The position numbers and the translations under genes were made by a program. The notes under the pieces are model-generated. The model ran no database searches. It saw only the letters and a list, made by a program, of their open reading frames with translations, and was not told the DNA's origin. A stretch of 64,000 nt of DNA from an uncultured Lachnospiraceae bacterium (lineage in GTDB: Bacteria; Bacillota; Clostridia; Lachnospirales; Lachnospiraceae). Position 1 is the stretch's first letter. Every line of letters begins with the position of its first letter. This document shows, piece by piece, positions 56,613-64,000 of the stretch. The DNA is taken from positions 62,001 to 126,000 of the forward strand of contig ONHG01000016.1 in NCBI GenBank assembly GCA_900317585.1, in the 5' to 3' direction.

Positions 56613-56804
56613 GTGAAATTTCTAAAAAAAAGTTCAATTTTATTGATAATTATTTCGTCAATAGGGATAATAATAAGTCAAGCTTTGATGCTATATGGAG
56701 TAGATTTTTCGTATAATAAAGTAAATGGAGTTTCTTTTATGGGTTTAGGAATAGGGGCAATTTTATTTGGAATATATATATTAAAGAAAACAAACAGGAA
56801 TTAG
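56613..56804 (+). CDS. Small membrane protein, probable immunity protein
   Basis: A 63-residue protein of two hydrophobic helices (ILLIIISSIGIIISQALMLYG and GVSFMGLGIGAILFGIYIL) joined by a short loop, with a basic end. It starts at GTG. Position right after a bacteriocin gene suggests immunity, but no family signature is visible. Confidence 0.5.
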   Translation: MKFLKKSSILLIIISSIGIIISQALMLYGVDFSYNKVNGVSFMGLGIGAILFGIYILKKTNRN

Positions 56805-57003
56805 TAATATATAAAATAATGATATTTAAATTGTTGTTTTAGATAGATATTTATTTTTCGTTTATAATTTGAGTAATTAAATTGAAACATTGGCATAAAG
56901 AAAATGAGAAAGTGATTTAGTGATATTTTGTGAAAATATATTCACGGAGAAAAATCAATAAAAATAAATCAGTTATAAAATACCATAAAAAGGAATGCAA
57001 TAT

Positions 57004-57777
57004 ATGCAAAGCGAAGATATAAAAGTAGCAATATGCGATGATGAAGAATTTTACAGAAGTCAGCTTGATGATATGGTAAGTGTATATGGAAATGAGATGG
57101 ATGTTAATATGAGCATAGATCTCTATGATAATGCAAAAGAACTCATGAATAATATATTTTCTAAGAGTAAGGAATATGATTTATTGTTTCTTGATGTGGA
57201 AATGCCCGGTATGACAGGTATTGAGATGGCTGATGCATTAAGAAAAATCAACCCATGGATATGTATCTCATTTGTGACGAGTTATGATGCATTTGCGATA
57301 CAAGCATTCAGACTTGATGCACTTGATTATGTTATGAAACCGATAAAATATACACAGGTAAAGCACATTATCGAAAAAGCAAGAATTCAGATTGATTATC
57401 GTAAAAATGCACAAAAAGCGGAAAAAAGATATCTAAAAATTAAATCCGGATATGAAGATGTTCTCATAGACCTTCAAAATGTAATATATATAGAAAAACG
57501 CAGAAATCAGTGTGTATTCCATAAAAGGGATGAGGAAATATGCTGTTATGAGCCTCTGAAAAATGTATATGAAAGATTGGATAATGATGTATTTATGTAT
57601 ACACATCAGGGGTATATAGCCAATTTTAATTACATTAAAGAAGTAAAAAAAGATGTGGTATGCTTTGGACGAGGCATGGAAGTTCCTTTGAGCAGGAGAT
57701 ACCATGATCGGATAAAAAAACTTCATTTGGACAAGATAAGGAGAGCATATAAAGATCAGAAGGAGTTGGAAAAATAA
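57004..57777 (+). CDS. AgrA-like LytTR response regulator
   Basis: A 257-residue regulator. The receiver has CDDEEF, the phospho-acceptor D in LLFLDVEMPGMTG, and KP in YVMKPIKY. The C-terminal LytTR domain (KIKSGYEDVLIDLQNVIYIEK to RYHDRIKKLH) binds direct repeats such as those at 56025 and 60007. ATG 56995 touches the ribosome site; ATG 57004 is nine bases away and preferred. It should respond to the kinase at 58367-59641. Confidence 0.88.
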   Translation: MQSEDIKVAICDDEEFYRSQLDDMVSVYGNEMDVNMSIDLYDNAKELMNNIFSKSKEYDLLFLDVEMPGMTGIEMADALRKINPWICISFVTSYDAFAIQAFRLDALDYVMKPIKYTQVKHIIEKARIQIDYRKNAQKAEKRYLKIKSGYEDVLIDLQNVIYIEKRRNQCVFHKRDEEICCYEPLKNVYERLDNDVFMYTHQGYIANFNYIKEVKKDVVCFGRGMEVPLSRRYHDRIKKLHLDKIRRAYKDQKELEK

Positions 57778-57779
57778 AA

Positions 57780-58370
57780 TTGGAGCATAGAAATATAGCA
57801 ATATGTGACCAAAGAGATGAAAATACTATCATGCTTAAACAGATGATAAATGTTTTTGGAAATGAAGAAGATATTGATATCAATGTAATAGTATATGACA
57901 ATGCAGATAATTTGAGAAAGGATCTGGATGGAGGAAAACAAATAGATATATTGATATTAAACGCTGAATTTCCGGGAATGTGGCGCATGGATGTTATAGA
58001 CTGGATGCGGAATATAGGCAAAGATGTGCAAATATGCTTTATAATGGGCGATGAGGAATGCTATCTTGGCCGTTTTTACAAAGCAAAGGTTTGGAACTTT
58101 TATAAACCATTTAAATATAGGGAGTTTAAATGTATTTTAGAAGAAATTGAATATGAAATATGCAGAAAAAGAAGCCCAATAGAGGCTAAAAAAAGGTATA
58201 TGGAGGTAGAAAGTGTACCATGCAAAGTTGTTATTGATCTAAGTCGGGTTAAAAGTATACGAAAAAGAGGAAAGAAGTGTATATTTTACAAAGTTGATGG
58301 AGAACAGGTGTGTTATGAATCTCTAAAAAAAATTTATTCAAGACTTCATGAACACCTGTGCTTCATTTAA
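57780..58370 (+). CDS. Degenerate paralogue of the LytTR response regulator
   Basis: A 196-residue protein like its neighbour in receiver plus partial LytTR domain. The phospho-acceptor is changed: LILNAEFPGMW where the upstream regulator has LFLDVEMPG, so Asp is replaced by Asn. CDQ replaces CDD in the acidic pair. The protein stops at the same position where the DNA-binding domain would be about half finished. It starts at TTG (weak site) two bases after the upstream stop. It could be a decaying copy or a phosphorylation-independent modulator. Confidence 0.78.
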   Translation: MEHRNIAICDQRDENTIMLKQMINVFGNEEDIDINVIVYDNADNLRKDLDGGKQIDILILNAEFPGMWRMDVIDWMRNIGKDVQICFIMGDEECYLGRFYKAKVWNFYKPFKYREFKCILEEIEYEICRKRSPIEAKKRYMEVESVPCKVVIDLSRVKSIRKRGKKCIFYKVDGEQVCYESLKKIYSRLHEHLCFI

Positions 58371-59641
58371 TTGTAATTAGGAATTTCTGCTTTTACACTA
58401 AAACATTCGCTGGAATAAGAGAAATCAATTTGTCCGTTAAGGTTGGAAACGACTTTACGGACATTTTTTATGCCTATTCCATGAGGTAAGACCTTGTCAT
58501 TTTTGGTAGATGTAAATTCACCATTGTTTTCTATAATATTTCCGGAGTAGGAATTTTGAATAACTATATTCATATATGAGCCGGTCTGGGTTAGGGAGAA
58601 TCTGATCCAGCCATGTTCACACTCAGAGGCTGCTTTTATCGCATTATCAAACAGATTACCTATTATGGTCGTAATTGAAAAATCGTCAATATTAATACCG
58701 GGTGTACTTATATTAATTTCGCATCTGATATTTTGTGACTTTGCCTTGTCCTCTTTTTCTGCTATAAGAGCTGAGACGATATGAGAGCCTGAATCTACAG
58801 CATTTGTCAGAGAAAGGTCTTCAGAAATATTATGAATATATTCATGAATTTTCTTATCATTGTGCTGTGAAGCATAACCATCAATTACTATCAGATGGTT
58901 TTTCATATCATGTCTTAAAGAATGGAGCTGCTTTAATTTATCGTCGAGCTTGGCATAATATTCCTGTTCCATTTTATCAAGTTCAAGTTTGAACCGGTAA
59001 TTTGTGTTTTCTTCAATAATAGATAAGAATTTATTATATAAAGAGATGCAAATAATAATTAAGACAAAAATAGTAGCAAAGATAACCGGAAGTATAGTTG
59101 AACCCGAATCCCATAGATTTAAAGAAAGGGTTGTGTAACCAAGAATGACACTGATGGAAATTACTACCGCATTAAAAAATAAGATGTATATACTTTTAGT
59201 AATATTTATTTGTACAAGATTTGAAGTTAATGCATAGATTATATATGTTAATAAATTTATTATAGCGGATTTGTAGGTACTATATTGTTGTGAAATAATA
59301 GTAATATCCTGATCATTAAAGAGGAGCGTATAAACAATCACAATAATAATATATATGATAAAATAAAAAATTACAAATTCAAAAAAATTCCTCAATGCAA
59401 TCCGGTAATTTTTAGGGAAAACATATAAAGAATATATTAGTGGTAATGTAATAAAACATAAAATAACTGAAAAAAGTGATGCATTAAGAAAATAAGATAT
59501 ACAAAATAAAATTAGGCAATACATTAATTTTGTGTAGTAGGATACAGGTTTATCTTGTCTGTTTTCTGAAATACGAAAAAGAAGAAGTGCCAAAGGAATA
59601 TCAAAAAGTAATTCAAAATATATTTTGTAAATGGTTTGCAT
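58367..59641 (-). CDS. AgrC/GHKL-type sensor histidine kinase
   Basis: A 424-residue membrane kinase. Six or so hydrophobic segments in the first ~200 residues are followed by a coiled coil and the H-box LHSLRHDMKNHLIV (~240). The GHKL ATP-binding part has NAIKAASEC and GIGIKNVR. It is typical of peptide-sensing kinases. It faces the regulator genes and shares four bases with the end of the degenerate regulator. Divergent from the peptide genes at 60101, across a gap with an inverted repeat. Confidence 0.9.
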   Translation of the reverse strand: MQTIYKIYFELLFDIPLALLLFRISENRQDKPVSYYTKLMYCLILFCISYFLNASLFSVILCFITLPLIYSLYVFPKNYRIALRNFFEFVIFYFIIYIIIVIVYTLLFNDQDITIISQQYSTYKSAIINLLTYIIYALTSNLVQINITKSIYILFFNAVVISISVILGYTTLSLNLWDSGSTILPVIFATIFVLIIICISLYNKFLSIIEENTNYRFKLELDKMEQEYYAKLDDKLKQLHSLRHDMKNHLIVIDGYASQHNDKKIHEYIHNISEDLSLTNAVDSGSHIVSALIAEKEDKAKSQNIRCEINISTPGINIDDFSITTIIGNLFDNAIKAASECEHGWIRFSLTQTGSYMNIVIQNSYSGNIIENNGEFTSTKNDKVLPHGIGIKNVRKVVSNLNGQIDFSYSSECFSVKAEIPNYN

Positions 59642-59707
59642 TAGAATCTCCGTAATTTTCTATATTATGATTTGAGGGAAAACAACCTCTTAAAAAACAG
59701 TTTGTAC

Positions 59708-59910
59708 ATTGAAAATTTCACATAAACGATTTTAAAGTATGGAAGAATTCATGTCACCATCTTTTTTAGTTTTCAAGCGCAGCTTGTCATCTTCATTTTG
59801 TTTGTGAAGATAAACAACAAGATCTTAGACATAAGTGGTTTCCTTGCTTACTACTACTTATATAATACCAATTTTTGCTGATAAAATCCTCATTTATGTG
59901 AAGTTTTCAA
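59708..59910. repeat. Inverted-repeat segment upstream of the sensor kinase
   Basis: TTGAAAATTTCACATAAA (59708) is the near-perfect inverse of TTTATGTGAAGTTTTCAA (59893), 17 of 18 positions; a smaller ATCTTCA...TGAAGAT hairpin lies inside at ~59800. No gene is present in this 459-base gap. It may be a MITE-like sequence or a leader structure. Confidence 0.6.
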
Positions 59911-60006
59911 GGTGCAAATTTATGGTTATAAGGTATCTTTAACAGAATATCTTTTGAACCTCAAATCATATTATACTACCAAAATAAAAAAATTTGTATA
60001 TTATTT

Positions 60007-60073
60007 TACCAAATAACACGGAAATCCTACCAAATAGCACATAATTATTGATATGGTGTCGATGAAATAGTAT
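60007..60073 (+). promoter_or_regulatory. LytTR-type direct-repeat promoter, copy 2
   Basis: TACCAAATAACAC (60007) and TACCAAATAGCAC (60028) repeat with a 21-bp period. TAGTAT at 60068 begins 28 bases after the second repeat, exactly as in copy 1. It should drive the peptide cluster starting at 60101 and probably the exporter. Confidence 0.8.
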
Positions 60074-60100
60074 GATGCTCGATGAAAGGAGAGAGAGAAA

Positions 60101-60223
60101 ATGTTTAAAGAGCTAAATAGAAAAGAACTGAACCAATGTAATGGAGGAAATGTTACAGGTAAAGTTTCATCAATCCTTACATTGAATTTTACAAAATTTG
60201 TCAAGATGTTAAAGGAACTTTAA
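60101..60223 (+). CDS. Double-glycine peptide, pheromone candidate
   Basis: A 40-residue precursor with leader MFKELNRKELNQCNGG and a 24-residue cationic core NVTGKVSSILTLNFTKFVKM plus LKEL. It is the first gene after LytTR promoter 2 and divergent from the kinase, the usual place for an inducing peptide. AAAGGAGAGAG precedes the ATG. Confidence 0.72.
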   Translation: MFKELNRKELNQCNGGNVTGKVSSILTLNFTKFVKMLKEL

Positions 60224-60272
60224 TATTTTAGGAGAAATCTGATTATGAAAACAAAAGAAAAAATTAGAAACA

Positions 60273-60392
60273 ATGAATAACACTATGCTTATGAAGGTTG
60301 ATGGCGGTTTCGTAATAGGATCGTTAATAAGTCCAGTAAAATATCTTATTCACAAAATCAAAAATTGGATTTATAAAACACAGTTGGTATAG
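60273..60392 (+). CDS. Double-glycine peptide with an ambiguous start
   Basis: A 39-residue frame from ATG 60273 with a short leader ending VDGG and a 27-residue core FVIGSLISPVKYLIHKIKNW plus IYKTQLV, cationic. The strong AGGAG site at 60231 instead serves ATG 60245, which is one base out of frame and stops after 11 codons. Removing one A in AAAA (60248-60251) would join them as MKQKKKLETMNNT... and give a normal-length leader. So the gene may carry a one-base insertion, or start at 60273 without a good site. Confidence 0.6.
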   Translation: MNNTMLMKVDGGFVIGSLISPVKYLIHKIKNWIYKTQLV

Positions 60393-60512
60393 AATATGTA
60401 GTACTGCTGTACCGCAAGATAATTATGGTATGAAGCAAGAAATTGCTTTATATATATATTCTCAACAATGCGCAGAAAGAGAAAATAGGAATTATATGAA
60501 GGGAGAAAGATC

Positions 60513-60665
60513 ATGGAATTAGCATTACAATTTGAAAATTTGAATTGTGAAGAGTTATGTGCGATTGATGGTGGAAAAAGAAACTATTCAATTGAGAAAT
60601 ACGTGAAAAACTATTTGGATTTTATAAAAAAGGCTATAGACATTTTTAGACCTATGCCTATATAA
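60513..60665 (+). CDS. Double-glycine peptide
   Basis: A 50-residue precursor after GGGAGAAAG. Leader MELALQFENLNCEELCAIDGG; core KRNYSIEKYVKNYLDFIKKA plus IDIFRPMPI (29 residues), amphipathic and cationic. It may be a bacteriocin or a signal peptide. Confidence 0.72.
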   Translation: MELALQFENLNCEELCAIDGGKRNYSIEKYVKNYLDFIKKAIDIFRPMPI

Positions 60666-60807
60666 ATTATTTAGGTAATTGATAAATGGCGTTAAAAGAA
60701 ATCTAATGGTATTTAGTAGCCATAAATTAATCACAAAAACCTGTGAAATCAATGGGTTAAGGTATTTATAAAATGCCTAAAGAAAAAATATTATAAGGAG
60801 AATTAAA

Positions 60808-60951
60808 ATGGAAGTAAACGAAAAATTTTGCGTCATGACGCAGGAAGATGAACTGATGGTAGATGGAGGAATAGCACCGATACTCATTTATACAGGAGCT
60901 CTAGTAGGAGGATGGGTATTAGGACATGTTGTAGGATATTTTGCTGGTTAA
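60808..60951 (+). CDS. Double-glycine class IIb-type peptide
   Basis: A 47-residue precursor after AAGGAG. Leader MEVNEKFCVMTQEDELMVDGG; core of 26 hydrophobic residues with GALVGGWVLGHVVG, the GxxxG spacing of two-peptide bacteriocins. It is paired in tandem with the next peptide gene. Confidence 0.78.
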   Translation: MEVNEKFCVMTQEDELMVDGGIAPILIYTGALVGGWVLGHVVGYFAG

Positions 60952-60966
60952 AGAAAGGAAACAAAA

Positions 60967-61119
60967 ATGGACAACTTTAAAAGATTAAGTATGCAAGAAT
61001 TATATGATGTAGAAGGTGGAGTATTTGGTGTAGATGATGCTATATTTTGGACGCTTGTTGCAGCTGGCTTTGCAGGCGGCATAGCCACTGGAGTTAGTAG
61101 AAAAAATAGAAAAAAATAG
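60967..61119 (+). CDS. Double-glycine class IIb-type peptide, partner
   Basis: A 50-residue precursor after AAAGGAA. Leader MDNFKRLSMQELYDVEGG; core VFGVDDAIFWTLVAAGFAGG plus IATGVSRKNRKK with an AGFAGG/GIATG helix and a basic tail. Together with the preceding peptide it resembles a two-peptide bacteriocin. Confidence 0.78.
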   Translation: MDNFKRLSMQELYDVEGGVFGVDDAIFWTLVAAGFAGGIATGVSRKNRKK

Positions 61120-61133
61120 AAAGGAACAATGCT

Positions 61134-61295
61134 ATGAATAAAAAAGTTGGGCTTCCAATTGGTGTTGCAGTAGGAACGGCAATTGGTGTAGCAATTAGTG
61201 TTGCAACAAACAATATAGTGATGTTGCCAATTGGAACTTCATTTGGCTGTGCCTTGGGAATAGCATTGGGTTCTAAATCTGATAAAAAAGATTAA
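61134..61295 (+). CDS. Small Gly-rich membrane protein without GG leader
   Basis: A 53-residue hydrophobic protein (two helices: IGVAVGTAIGVAISVA and GTSFGCALGIALGS) with a charged end and no Gly-Gly leader. By position it may protect against the peptides encoded just before; no family recognised. Confidence 0.5.
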   Translation: MNKKVGLPIGVAVGTAIGVAISVATNNIVMLPIGTSFGCALGIALGSKSDKKD

Positions 61296-61310
61296 GTAAG
61301 TGATATTGAT

Positions 61311-61342
61311 ATAAATGCCAGAACATATTTCTGGCATTTATA
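61311..61342 (+). other. Hairpin before the exporter gene
   Basis: ATAAATGCCAGAA and TTCTGGCATTTAT pair around CATAT (13 bp). There is no T-run, so transcripts probably read through into the exporter gene. Confidence 0.6.
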
Positions 61343-61374
61343 TTGAAAGTAGCGATAGCGAAAAGGAACAATAA

Positions 61375-63588
61375 ATGATGAAATACTATTGTATAAAACA
61401 GCACGATATAACCGACTGTGGAGCTGCATGTCTTGCAACAATCTGCAGACAGAACGGATATAAAATAGGGATAAGTAAAATCCGTGAAGTTGCCGGTACG
61501 GACAAGCAGGGAACAAATGCATACGGTGTTATAAAAGCAGCCGAGCAGCTTGGATTTAGCGCCAAAGGAGTAAAGGGAGATAAAAAAGCATTTTTCTCAG
61601 AGTTTCCATTACCATGTATAGCACATGTTATAGTAGATGGAGCATTACTGCATTATGTTGTTATTCATAAAATAACGAAAAAGACGGTAGTGATTGCAGA
61701 TCCGGGAGAAGGCATTGTAAAACTTACCCCGGAGGAGTTTTTTGGAGAAGTGCATGATGAGGGAAAACCTCCGAAATATCAGTGGAGCGGTATCCTTATC
61801 CTTCTTGTTAAGAATGAGACATTTGAGAAAAAGGATGAGACAAAAGGAATTTTCTCCAGATTTTTTCAGCTGCTCATGCCACAGAAGAAACTTATATTTC
61901 AGATTTTTTTAGCATCTCTTATATATACCGTACTTGGAATATTGGCAGCATTCTATTTTCAGATATTAATAGACAGTGTTCTTCCGGATGGATTGAAGAA
62001 AACGCTCATGACTTTATCAATAGGAGTGATACTGCTTAATCTTTTCAGGGTAATTCTTAATGCATTCAGATCACATTTACTTTTGTATCTTAGTCAGAAA
62101 CTGGATATTGCGTTATTATTGGGATATTACAGGCATGTAATGGAACTTCCGATGAACTTTTTCGGAACAAGGAAGGTCGGAGAGATTATCTCCAGGTTTA
62201 ATGATGCAGGAAAGGTAAGGGATGCCATATCGGGAGCAACACTTACCATAATGATAGATACACTTATGGCTGTTGCCGGAGCAATTATTTTATACATACA
62301 GAATTCAAAATTATTTTTTATCACGATCATAATGATCGTACTGTACGCAGTAATCGTACTTGGATTTAATAAATGGTATGAAAAACTTAATCGAAAAGAA
62401 ATGGAAGATAATGCCAAGCTTACGTCTTATATGGTCGAGTCTCTTAATGGAATACAGACTGTAAAGGCTTATAATGCGGAGAGAAAAGTAAACAGGGAAA
62501 CAGAGATAAAATTTGTAAAACTGTTAAGAAGTGTATTCAATCTCACATGGGCTAACAATATACAAGTGTCACTGAAAACTTTCGTAGAACTCATAGGTGG
62601 TGTAGTTATCCTGTGGGCAGGCGGTGTCAGTGTTATAAACGGAGACATGACAATAGGTGCACTTATCACATTTAATTCACTGCTGGCATATTTCCTTGAT
62701 CCTGTAAAGAATCTGGTAGATCTGCAGCCACAGATGCAGACCGCAGTCGTAGCGGCAGACAGACTGGGTGAAATACTCGATCTTGAAGCTGAAAAGCAGG
62801 AAAATGAACAAAGAAAAATGGCACCCGAAAGTCTTGCCGGGGATATAAAATTCGAACATGTGAATTTCAGATACGGAACAAGGCAGAGGGTACTTGAGGA
62901 TATAGATTTTACAATAAAAAAGGGCGAAAAAATTGCCTTTGTTGGAGAAAGCGGTTCAGGAAAAACAACATTATCGAAACTGCTTTTGCACTTATATCAG
63001 GCAGAGTCAGGTAATATTCTGATAAATGATAATAATATAGAAGATATACAGATAGAGACACTTAGAGACAAAATCGCATATATACCACAGGAAACATTTT
63101 TGTTTAGTGGTTCAATATTTGAAAATCTTACACTGGGACTGGATGATGCAACGATGGATGACATCATAGAGGCATCAAAAAAGGCGCAGGCACATGAATT
63201 TATTAATAAACTGCCACTCAGATATGAGACAAGACTGGAGGAAAACGGAGCAAACCTGTCAGGCGGTCAAAGGCAAAGGCTGGCTATAGCAAGAGCCATG
63301 CTTAAAAAACCGGATATATTGATATTGGATGAGGCTACGAGTAATCTTGATGCAATAACTGAAAGAGCACTTGATAAGACAATAAGTGAATTTTCAAAAG
63401 ATGTTACAACTATCTTTATAGCACACAGACTCAGCACTATAAAAAATTGCGATAAGATATATGTGCTGGAAGATGGAAAGATTATAGAAAGCGGTGATCA
63501 TGCATCATTGACAGCACTGGGGGGAAAATATGCGCAGCTTGTAAAACAGCAGTCGCTTGATACTGTGGATGTTAAAGCAACCGCATAA
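61375..63588 (+). CDS. C39-peptidase bacteriocin ABC exporter
   Basis: A 737-residue protein of three parts. The C39 peptidase has Cys15 in TDCGAACLAT, His in LLHYVVIH and Asp in IADPGEG; it would cut the GG leaders. The membrane part has about six helices (residues 165-440). The ATPase has Walker A GESGSGKTT (~523), LSGGQRQRLAIARAM (~627) and Walker B ILILDEATSNLD (~648). It processes and exports the peptides encoded before it. ATG 61375 or 61378. Confidence 0.93.
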   Translation: MMKYYCIKQHDITDCGAACLATICRQNGYKIGISKIREVAGTDKQGTNAYGVIKAAEQLGFSAKGVKGDKKAFFSEFPLPCIAHVIVDGALLHYVVIHKITKKTVVIADPGEGIVKLTPEEFFGEVHDEGKPPKYQWSGILILLVKNETFEKKDETKGIFSRFFQLLMPQKKLIFQIFLASLIYTVLGILAAFYFQILIDSVLPDGLKKTLMTLSIGVILLNLFRVILNAFRSHLLLYLSQKLDIALLLGYYRHVMELPMNFFGTRKVGEIISRFNDAGKVRDAISGATLTIMIDTLMAVAGAIILYIQNSKLFFITIIMIVLYAVIVLGFNKWYEKLNRKEMEDNAKLTSYMVESLNGIQTVKAYNAERKVNRETEIKFVKLLRSVFNLTWANNIQVSLKTFVELIGGVVILWAGGVSVINGDMTIGALITFNSLLAYFLDPVKNLVDLQPQMQTAVVAADRLGEILDLEAEKQENEQRKMAPESLAGDIKFEHVNFRYGTRQRVLEDIDFTIKKGEKIAFVGESGSGKTTLSKLLLHLYQAESGNILINDNNIEDIQIETLRDKIAYIPQETFLFSGSIFENLTLGLDDATMDDIIEASKKAQAHEFINKLPLRYETRLEENGANLSGGQRQRLAIARAMLKKPDILILDEATSNLDAITERALDKTISEFSKDVTTIFIAHRLSTIKNCDKIYVLEDGKIIESGDHASLTALGGKYAQLVKQQSLDTVDVKATA

Positions 63589-63613
63589 CTTCGATTATGA
63601 AAAGAGGAAAATT

Positions 63614-64000
63614 ATGAAACCTATAATTGTGGATTTAAAGGATATAAGTGACAGTACGGAAGTATATGATTCTAAGCCAAACAGATTTGTGCCGTACACC
63701 ATATATATAATATGTGCAATTCTGGCAATAGCCCTGATCTGGATGTATCTTTTCAGAATGGATATAGTTGTAAAAGCCGACAGTGTGTTTAGAGGTGACG
63801 ATGACAGCACCGCAGTAAGCTGTGCAGTTACAGGAAAGATAACTAAAATGTCGGTAAAGGACGGACAGTATGTGAGTGAGGGGGACGAACTGTATGAGGT
63901 AGATATTGAAAACCTTGGAAGTACTATCGAAGATTATAAGAGTAAACTTGATAGTGTACAGCAGCGTCTTGACATGCTAAATGCATATCAGAAGAGTCTT
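63614..64000 (+). CDS. HlyD-family bacteriocin secretion accessory protein, N-terminal part
   Basis: The frame is open to the right edge; 129 codons are seen. A cytoplasmic tail (KPIIVDLKDISDSTEVYDS) and one membrane helix (YTIYIICAILAIALIWMYLF) are followed by a biotinyl-lipoyl-like strand (VTGKITKMSVKDGQYVSEGDELYEVD) and the start of a coiled coil. This is the usual start of BlpB/LcnD/HlyD accessory proteins. GAGGAAAATT precedes the ATG, 25 bases after the exporter stop. Confidence 0.87.
   Translation, partial: MKPIIVDLKDISDSTEVYDSKPNRFVPYTIYIICAILAIALIWMYLFRMDIVVKADSVFRGDDDSTAVSCAVTGKITKMSVKDGQYVSEGDELYEVDIENLGSTIEDYKSKLDSVQQRLDMLNAYQKSL

Noticed and set aside
57780-58370. Frameshift truncating the second response regulator
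   Set aside because: No alternative frame after 58370 continues the LytTR domain; the sequence runs directly into the convergent kinase gene, so this is a true truncation.

Overview
The window is 64 kb of a chromosome from a low-GC, gut-type Firmicute, most likely a Lachnospiraceae member close to Agathobacter (Eubacterium) rectale or Roseburia. This is inferred from the gene set: selenium-dependent molybdenum hydroxylase genes, a FabK-type FASII operon with fused AccDA, SpoVT, triple serine recombinases and a double-glycine bacteriocin locus. No rRNA, tRNA or CRISPR array was seen.

Layout. (1) 1-1033: tail of an alanine/glycine:cation symporter and a histidine phosphatase. (2) 1252-4412 and 17062-27681: one functional block for anaerobic purine use by a selenium-dependent molybdenum hydroxylase. 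It holds a xanthine/uracil permease, YqeC, YqeB, molybdate transporter ModABC, a cysteine desulfurase-like enzyme, SelD, YedF, a DUF3343 carrier, the three hydroxylase subunits (FAD, 2Fe-2S, Mo) and a MobA-like cytidylyltransferase. SelD is present but SelA, SelB and a Sec codon are not seen here, which fits the selenium-cofactor trait. (3) About 4.5-17.05 kb: foreign DNA splitting that block. It has an AlbA-type ATP-binding protein, a structured non-coding stretch, small proteins, three large serine recombinases in a row, and AT-rich cargo that includes a probable Kiwa (KwaA/KwaB) antiphage pair, a DUF4365 protein and a frameshifted HEPN-like gene.

(4) 27.8-32.5 kb: SpoVT, a class A penicillin-binding protein with a Gly/Asn/Thr repeat tail, a thiamine-transporter remnant and an Rpn-type nuclease/transposase. 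(5) 33.0-41.2 kb: FASII operon acpP-fabK-fabD-fabG-fabF-fabZ-accDA-fabH-MarR, with a promoter and palindromic operators in front; accB and accC are absent and a long palindrome sits between fabF and fabZ. (6) 41.3-45 kb: glutamate dehydrogenase, a Phd/RelE-type toxin-antitoxin pair and an ECF sigma/anti-sigma pair on the minus strand. (7) 45.1-49.4 kb: FMN riboswitch and ribD-ribE-ribBA-ribH. (8) 50-56 kb: exopolysaccharide tyrosine phosphatase, chain-length protein and BY-kinase, coupled to an Hsp90-like ATPase, then signal peptidase I and a CDF metal transporter. (9) 56-64 kb: a peptide-bacteriocin/quorum-sensing locus with seven peptides carrying GG leaders (two minimal), two small membrane proteins, an AgrA-like regulator plus a degenerate paralogue, an AgrC-like kinase, a C39 peptidase ABC exporter and the start of an HlyD-type accessory protein. 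Two promoters in this locus share the same 21-bp-period direct repeats at an identical distance from the -10 box.

The most unusual signals are two ~277-bp intergenic palindromes (32.6 and 49.6 kb) with a shared core but unrelated, internally complementary arms, the regulatory repeats of the peptide locus, and the structured non-coding region in front of the recombinases.
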